This document shows, piece by piece, positions 57,716-64,000 of a stretch of 64,000 nucleotides of DNA; the first letter of the stretch is position 1, and every line of letters starts with the position of its first letter. Where the stretch lies: assembly GCA_012845835.1 (NCBI GenBank), contig JABAKD010000026.1, positions 3,703,699 through 3,767,698 of the forward strand. The letters are read 5' to 3'. The notes beneath the pieces are model-generated. The model did no database searches and was not told where the DNA came from. It saw only the letters and a list, made by a program, of their open reading frames with translations. A program made the translations under genes and the position numbers. Source of the DNA: Undaria pinnatifida. Its lineage: Eukaryota > Sar > Phaeophyceae > Laminariales > Alariaceae.

Positions 57716-59574
57716 AAACCATCAAAAGCACGATAGAAAGATGGAGCACGGAACAAATGCTAATTTTGTTTTTCTTGCCCGTTGAAAATCCACCTGTCGT
57801 CCTGATATTTTTTATCACGCAAATTTTACTGCGTAAGAGTCGCGCGTATAAAAAGTCCGCATCGTACGAGTACTGGCGCTGGACACGTACGTACTGTGAT
57901 GGGATTAGCACTTCTTTACGGTTCTCCACCACGACGGGGAGAGGGCGAACCGTACCCGGGAGGGCGCCTCCCCACACTACGATTCTCGAGCTGCGAACAA
58001 GAACATATCTGGTAGTTTTTACTACCACCAGGTACATTTTATTTGCCCACAGACAGTCCGATGTTGGATGCTTGGGTTTCGTTCTTGCGCCACTCCCTTA
58101 GGCACTTCCCGGAGGGGAACCCTGTATCTCTTATCAGCAGCACGTGCCATTGGCTAAAAAAACGCAGATCGAGGTCGTAAAGTTGGAAAAAATCTTGCAG
58201 TGGGAAAAAGTTTAACAGGAAAAACATAAATGATGAAATCGCGGTTGCTGCCAACGCAGAAACGCCTCAGGGCAGTTACCTGCGAACAGTACAGAATGCA
58301 GGGTGCCGCCCTGCATAGTGATGGCCAGAGGTTAAACTTGCACGTGAAGCGGAAAACACCAACAGCGGCGCTCGCGCAACAAGGATCTGATTGGCCAAGA
58401 AAACGCGGCGATATTCTAATGTCGAAATTGTTGCAGTGGGAAAAAAAAGTCAACAGGTTAAATGGAAAAGTTGCACTGGCAATCTCTGATAGCAGGATGC
58501 CTCAAGAGGGCAGTTCTCGAACACACAGCTTGCAGGATGCCCCCCTGTACTGCCATTGGCCAAAGTGCACAGCTGCTGGATCCTTGCATGTACGTCAACC
58601 AAAACCGCGCCAGCAGCAGCTCTTGCGCGCTGTGACGATTCTTAATGGCCCAAACAACGCAAACATGAACTAAAACGCGCCACTACACGACTCTCGCGCA
58701 ACGACGATTATAACTGGCCAAAAAGAGCAGGTAATATGTCGCCTCTGGCGCACGTGCGCACCGACACACACTCGACACTTCCAAATTCTTCACACCGAGT
58801 ATATTTGCACCAGACAAAAGACGCACACCAGAGGCCTCTAGGCATTCGACGACAGAAGTCGCGGAAAAAAACACGCCGACTGTTGTGCCACGTGGCGATC
58901 GAGATGTACTCCGCTCAAAAAGTGCCTACCTAGTATGCATAGCTCACTACGCCGAATCGTTTTTAAACCGTCCGGCCAAAAATAGCAGTCATTTTCAGGG
59001 AGAAGAAACCCGAGGGTACTCCTACGGGTGTTCTAAAAAATTGTTGTGATTATCACCATGGATGGAACTAGCCCTAAACCGAACTTTTTATCCTCCGGCA
59101 GATGGGGTGGGAAAAATAAAGCTTGAGCTCACCACACTTCCGCGTATTTTCATACGCGTCGTGTGTCGATTTAACTCAGTTGTTTTCGCAACCCAGCGCT
59201 AGCTGACGCGTCCTTCGGATCCCACTAGAGCGATAGCGTGAGCTGTCCCTATCAGCGGTCCTCGTTATAACCCCGGCAGCGCGAGCTATAGTTGTAAACC
59301 TAACCTATACTGCTGTATACTGTATACCGGTCGGAGTGCTCCTTAACTACGTCATAGTGATGTCACTGGCGTGAAATGGTTGAAAAAACACAATAATGTG
59401 TATCACTGCTCTGTACTTGCAATGGTTATTTTCCTTTTGATTTTTCCTTCTTTCTTGTTCTTGTCTTATTTTTTTGTTGTAAATAGTCTGGTGTACTGGG
59501 TTGCACATTTTTTGCCCGCGTATTCATTGCGGATGGCAGTTCGATTTTTTAGTCGTCATTTTTTCCTTTTTGGT

Positions 59575-60115
59575 ATTGCATGGCCAACTCACCTTGCTGT
59601 ATTTGATATGTGTATCTTTGTCTTGTGGTCACAGAGCTCGTCTGTACAGGAATCAACGTTGCACGGACACTGGTTGCACTCGTTGCGCTGGGTGTAGATG
59701 GCTGGAAATATCAATTTGACGTGAAAACACACACACACTCCATGGGTTGCCCATGGTCACCCATTGATCGCCAATGATCACCCATGGGTCGCCCATGGTT
59801 GTCCATGGTCGCCTGGGTCGCCCATGGGTCCTGATAACCTGATAGCGCTGGTCCATGGGTCGCCCATGAGTTTGCAGTGGTGGCGCATCGGCGATAACAT
59901 ACCCTACTCTAGTACACTTGCATGGCCAACACACCATGGTGCGCTGTACTCGGAAAGCGTATCTCTCTATCGGAAGAGCTCGTCTCTCTTAAAAGGAATA
60001 CTATTAACTCTGACTACTATTGACTACCACTGACTACCACTACTGACTGTATCAGCACGGACCCTGATTGTGCTGGATATACATGGCTGGAAAAACCGGA
60101 TTAATATGAACAACA
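59575..60115 (+). repeat. Two family E repeat copies around a CCCATGG palindromic repeat
   Basis: Copies at 59575-59740 and 59920-60115 share tggccaac-cacc-tg-tgta, agctcgtct and tggctggaaa with 46785-46980. Between them, 59738-59880 is filled with cccatgggtcgcccatgg-type units. The 108-codon hydrophobic frame at 59371-59697 starts with GTG and overlaps the first copy; it is not supported. Confidence 0.6.
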
Positions 60116-60654
60116 CGGACAGCACATTAATTGCACCTTAGTGCGGTACATTACTCTGGTATGCTCTGTAGTGCGGGCCCTACTTTAGTGCGGCGAGAAT
60201 CGCTCGTGATGTCACGACCTCGTACGACAGGGTAGTACTGCTGTACCGCACCATATCGGAATAGTGCGGGGTACCGCTGCAGTGTGGGTGTTGTCGCCTG
60301 GCAAGGCATTGCACTAGTGAGCAACCACGACTACCATCGCTGCTGTACCATTTACAACAGCGTGAAATACACACGCTTGGACCAAGTTTCAACGTCAACT
60401 TTGTCGACGAGCAGTATGATATGATCCGATCTGATCTGATCTGATATAATATGATAGGATAAAGTGTAACGCCGATCGACGCCTCCATGGAAAACTGTCG
60501 GTGAGATGCTCCGAAAACCGCAATTTTGGGCTTGTTTGCACAGCAGCAGTACTCCCATGGCTTTTCATGATAATATAATACATTTTTCCTCTCTAATTGA
60601 CCCAGGAGGCGTGTTATAGTATTCATAGTATGTCATACTACTATTTTTTATTTT

Positions 60655-60950
60655 ATTTTTCACGCACATTATCTACTTTCCAGCTTCTGGACAAGCCATG
60701 GTCACAGGTGTCGTCCCTTCTTCTCCCCAGTTCTTGCCTTTCAATTTTTATCGCGCATGGAGTTCAGCAATCCTACTGCTCGTCAATTTCTCAACGAGGG
60801 TTGCTGACTCACGCTCTCGCGCTTTCCGCAAGTCAATTTGTGCACAAAAAAAAAGTCCCCACGCATATATACGAGTATGCACTCGGGGGGATTCGAACTC
60901 ACGAAACTGACCTATACCAGGCTCTAGGATAACCTGATCTACCGGGGCTA
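60655..60950 (-). mobile_element. tRNA-derived SINE, copy 4 (inverted)
   Basis: Read on the minus strand: ccccggtagatcaggttatc, box B gagttcgaatcc at about 60890, and the body ending cagaagctggaaagtagat. The A-box region is altered (tagatcagg instead of tggcgtatcagg) and the first head bases are diverged. Confidence 0.82.
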
Positions 60951-61024
60951 CTATGTTATACACTGGCTACGGCTGCGAGTCGGCAGTATTTCATGGCTAA
61001 TAACGAGCCAGACTACCTGCCGAC

Positions 61025-61330
61025 TATAGTCAGGCGAGCGAAGCGGGCCAAAAACGCCCCCCCCTGCCCCCTCGGCGCTCCGTCTCGAAAAGGATGCGTG
61101 GTCGATAGTCGAATGACTAAGGCAAGCAACAAATGAACAAATGAGTACCCCCCCCCCCTCCTCCCACCCGCCTCTCCCCCCACCCCCCCGGTCGAGGGGG
61201 CTTCGGTGGAGGCGCCCCCGCAGGCGAAAAATACGCTATTTGGTTTCATTTTTACACTGAAAAGCGAAATAAATATGACCCACATTCCCATATGCACAAA
61301 AAAAATAACCGGTAGTTCTGCCCTGACTAT
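61025..61330 (+). pseudogene. LINE-type 3' end, third copy
   Basis: It reads ...APSRKGCVV-like coding (ctccgtctcgaaaaggatgc, gtggtcgatagtcgaatgac) to the shared ending taaggcaagcaacaaatga. Then come gagtacccccccccc and a C-rich tail of about 60 bases. Only the last part of the ORF is left. Confidence 0.55.
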
Positions 61331-61689
61331 AATAGAGGACCGTGACAGCAAATTGTTTGAATGGCAGTAGTAGCAATAGCAGTAGTAGTAGTATTGTAGG
61401 AGTAGTGGTAGTAGTAGCGAGTAGCAGTAGTAGGACCTGACGGGAATACGAGCGGAACATCCAAACTCGTCACGGAGCTAGCGGTGCGAAAATTATCGCC
61501 AGAAGTAAATTTCTCAGATCCCTCCGTGGGGTTATTCGTTTGTTGGCTTATTCATGTCTCTCCCAACCTTGCGCCAAACGCGCGCGTCGATGACGACGGC
61601 AACTCGTAAACCAATATATCAGTACCATAGGTACGTATTATTTATCTTGTACGGAAATCAAAAACCACTAGCGTAAATAACATTAACGT

Positions 61690-62405
61690 GAAAATAACAC
61701 GACGTATAGCTTGCTCCTATCCACCTCATACGTTTTCTTTGAAATATTGGGCATCTATCTGCATTTAGCATGCAGGCAGCATATTTTGCTCCAATCTACC
61801 CCTCCCCCTCTAACGACACCTCCACTCCCCGCCCCTCCCCCCTCTCTCCCTCCCTCCCTCCCTCCGCCTCCGCCCCACCGAAAATAAAAACCTGCCAGAG
61901 TATTAAAAGACTACCCGACAGGTGATATAATACATTTTACCTTTCGAGCCACCTGTGCAGTAGCTCCAATTCACTTAAAGGTATTCACGTTTCAATTACC
62001 CCCCCCCCCCCACCCACCTTCCCCGCCACCCCACCATCACCTACTAGCAATACGCGTGCAGTAAGCTTCTATTCATTTATTCGACCTATCCCCCCTATAC
62101 CCGCCCTCCTCCCCTCACCGCTCATACGACTACAGGATATATGTGGTCAACTGGTGCAGTCCACAGCTGTCAGATTTTGTCCCCCTCAAAAACGCGCTTT
62201 GTAGTTTCCGCGCACAGGTTGATCAACACCATCCTGTTGACGCTGGTACAAACTACACTGTAGTTCTAAGGGGAGTCGACAACCTATATCCTTAATGAGG
62301 ACACACACCCAGTAATACGCGCGATCGGAGTATCACACACAGCTTGCAAAGATGAGTTTCGACGAAATCTTCGATCTCACAGCTGGAGTGTAGTTCTATT
62401 TTTAT
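61690..62405 (+). mobile_element. Repeat family A copy
   Basis: The left part matches 6957-7090 inverted. Two C-run modules follow (61798-61870 and 61998-62030), then the core (gattttgtccccctcaaaaa, taaggggagtcgacaacc) and the terminus cacagctggagtgtagttc at 62383. Confidence 0.75.
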
Positions 62406-63520
62406 AACATCATGCAAAAAGACAACGCGCTTTCGCAAACCAAGAGGCACATACTATGATATAACAAGCGAGCAAGCTGCTCGATGGACCCATACCTACA
62501 ACACGACACAGACTCAGACTCGTCCGAAGAACGCCAGCTCTACATACATACACATTGTTCGCCATGTGTGCGTGTGAGCGTGTGATTCTCCCGCCCAGTG
62601 TTGCAGTGTCACAGGGCATGCGATTAGGTGTGGATCCTTTGTGCCAGCATAATCTCTACTATTAATAATAAAACAATTGCCGTTTTTTCACGAATTACTA
62701 TACGATCACAATGCCAGCATAATCAGGGCCGAGCTAGGAAATCTTCGGTGTGGGAACACAATGCGGTCGCATAAAACCGTTACCGGCTATTTTGATGTCT
62801 CTTGGCGAAAATGCCTCTGAAAAAAATTCAACACGTTGCTTAATCTGTGCTTAAAAACGGACTATTAACAGGCGCAAGCTGTGCCTTCTTATCATGTTGC
62901 CACTGACGGCTTACTGCACTACACGACACCACAACATACATTAGGAAAACACCACAAATGCAAGTCGATACCACATGATCGATCTCTCACCAACAATCAC
63001 CATAATATTTTTCAGCTATATCGGCGTCGGGGGGAACCCAAGCTATAGCCCTTAGGAAACAAAACGCCTTTCGGGTGGTAGCATAAAGACATAAAGGAGA
63101 ATCATTGCGGCAAAGTTCATCGTTTGGGTAGGAAAAAACAGGCATAAAAGAGTGGCACAATCAGCGGAAAGAGGAGCCCAAAGGGCTCAAGCCTACATGT
63201 ATGTGAAGATATCCGCAGCCCGCAGCAAATTCACGTCACAAAGCTGTATCCCACATTAAAAAAGCCTGCTTGCACTTGGCATCCAACAACTCGGATAGTC
63301 GGCACCTCCGTTTCACGAGTGACTATTTTATTAGTCCGACAAATAACTATTCATAGTCGGCGACTTAAGTCGTGAGGACTAAGCCCTAAACACTGCCATA
63401 CATCAGTACGGGGTACAGCAGCCTGCCAATCAAACACGCACGTCCGAGATCAGCGAAAACAGTTCCTGACGGAAGACACAACAGACCGTCCCAACTCTCG
63501 CTACGGCAAACCTAACCCTC
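62406..63520. other. Stretch without a recognisable gene
   Basis: I see no convincing frame. At 63297-63385 a partly palindromic AT-rich block (gtcggcacctccg, gactattttattagtccgac, atagtcggcgacttaagtcg) shares the AGTCGGC/GGTGCCG theme with 39460-39730, probably another small element family. Confidence 0.45.
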
Positions 63521-63772
63521 GAAATCATCGATATAATCGAACATCGGTATAATCGAATATATCGATATAACCGAATATTCATATAATCGAATATCGTTAT
63601 CATCGAGCATCGGTATCATCGAACATCGTTATCATCGAACATCGGTATAATCGAACATCGGTATAGTCGAATATCGGTATAGTCGAATATCGGTATAATC
63701 GAACATCGGTATAATCGAACATCGATATAATCGAATATCGATATAATCGAATATCGATATAATCGAATATCG
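63520..63772. repeat. 15-bp satellite (ATCGATATAATCGAAT)
   Basis: About sixteen units of 15 bases with alternating variants (atcggtataatcgaac, atcgttatcatcgaac, atcgatataatcgaat) show sub-blocks of like variants, indicating recent local amplification. The Tyr/Arg/Ser/Ile frames are repeat products. Confidence 0.92.
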
Positions 63773-64000
63773 ACCAAACAAGCAACAAGCGCGTGTGCTA
63801 TCAACCGCTCAGGAAACAAATTGAAGCAAAACGATAATCATAGCATCATAGTATCCGCATATCAGCAAGCTGTGCGCGTGTCGGCACGTCGGTATGTCGG
63901 TTCGCCAGCCTGGGTCCAAATACAAGCCGATATTCTAAACTCGAAGCCAACACAAACGTGGCTTACTTGAAAGCTTCATTAAGATAGCTTAGAACGCTGC

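Larger units (their letters stand above)
55190..58700. repeat. Degenerate satellite field, about 200-bp unit
   Basis: Best units are 55540-55740 and 55755-55960 (about 93 percent alike). They share ttgcacgtgaagcg-aac, caccaac, gcgcaacgagg, ctgattggcc-aaaaacg, aaacggaaaggttgcactcg and gcctcagggcagtt. Older units occur at 55190-55330, 55975-56120, 58200-58340, 58335-58540 and 58550-58760. A family F fragment and the inverted family C copy interrupt the field between 56.3 and 57.5 kb. The 213-codon minus frame over two units is a repeat product. Confidence 0.75.

Noticed and set aside
59371..59697. Hydrophobic 108-codon plus-strand ORF
   Set aside because: It begins with GTG, is T-rich low complexity, and its second half is a copy of repeat family E.
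60597..60932. 111-codon ORF, and similar frames at 1137-1364, 29225-29485 and 38788-39126
   Set aside because: All are the antisense reading of the tRNA-derived SINE and differ by frameshifts between copies.
1..64000. CRISPR array, operon or prokaryotic mobile island
   Set aside because: The direct repeats are tandem satellites without unique spacers of constant length, and genes have introns; nothing prokaryotic was seen.

Overview
The window comes from a nuclear genome of a microbial eukaryote and is dominated by repeats. The evidence is spliceosomal introns with consensus GT..AG borders, tRNA-derived SINEs, a LINE-type retroelement 3' end, small elements with terminal inverted repeats, TAACCC (telomere-type) tracts and dense mini- and microsatellites. 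Nothing suggests operons or prokaryotic genes. An alga or another protist is the natural guess, but I see no character that fixes the lineage. Most long open frames are shadows of repeats.

Two real spliced genes can be read, both on the minus strand and both incomplete here. The first is a CYRI/FAM49 homologue (Rac1-binding regulator of the SCAR/WAVE actin pathway). Six short exons run from 31.19 kb down to 11.27 kb with matching phases and consensus splice sites, and a possible further N-terminal exon lies near 35.9 kb. Its introns reach about 12.5 kb and are packed with repeats. Exons C, D and E are accompanied by decayed partial copies of themselves in flanking introns. The second is the last two exons of the mitochondrial ATP synthase gamma subunit (54.87-52.48 kb), separated by a 2.0-kb intron that holds two small membrane-protein-like ORFs on opposite strands.

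Layout: 0-1 kb, G-rich repeat family A; 1.1 kb, SINE; 2.3-3.2 kb, interstitial telomere-type tracts; 4.7-7.1 kb, LINE 3' ends and a long family A copy; 9-11 kb, minisatellites; 11.3-31.2 kb, CYRI gene with nested repeats; 32.7-38.7 kb, coding-like islands and one copy of a roughly 1-kb repeat; 38.8-42.7 kb, SINE and family A copies; 43-47.7 kb, coding-like fragments and an array of family F units; 47.8-52.4 kb, hairpin elements and unexplained sequence; 52.5-54.9 kb, ATP synthase gamma; 55.2-58.7 kb, a degenerate satellite field interrupted by the second copy of the roughly 1-kb repeat; 59-62.4 kb, repeats, SINE, LINE tail and family A; 63.5 kb, a 15-bp satellite.

The observations most worth following are: a 9-bp palindrome TACC[A/T]GGTA found 31 times by eye against about 0.5 expected; partial copies of CYRI exons beside the live exons; LINE 3' ends that finish in poly-C rather than poly-A; and two SINE types with different tRNA-like heads but a related body. 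All repeat counts and alignments were made by eye.
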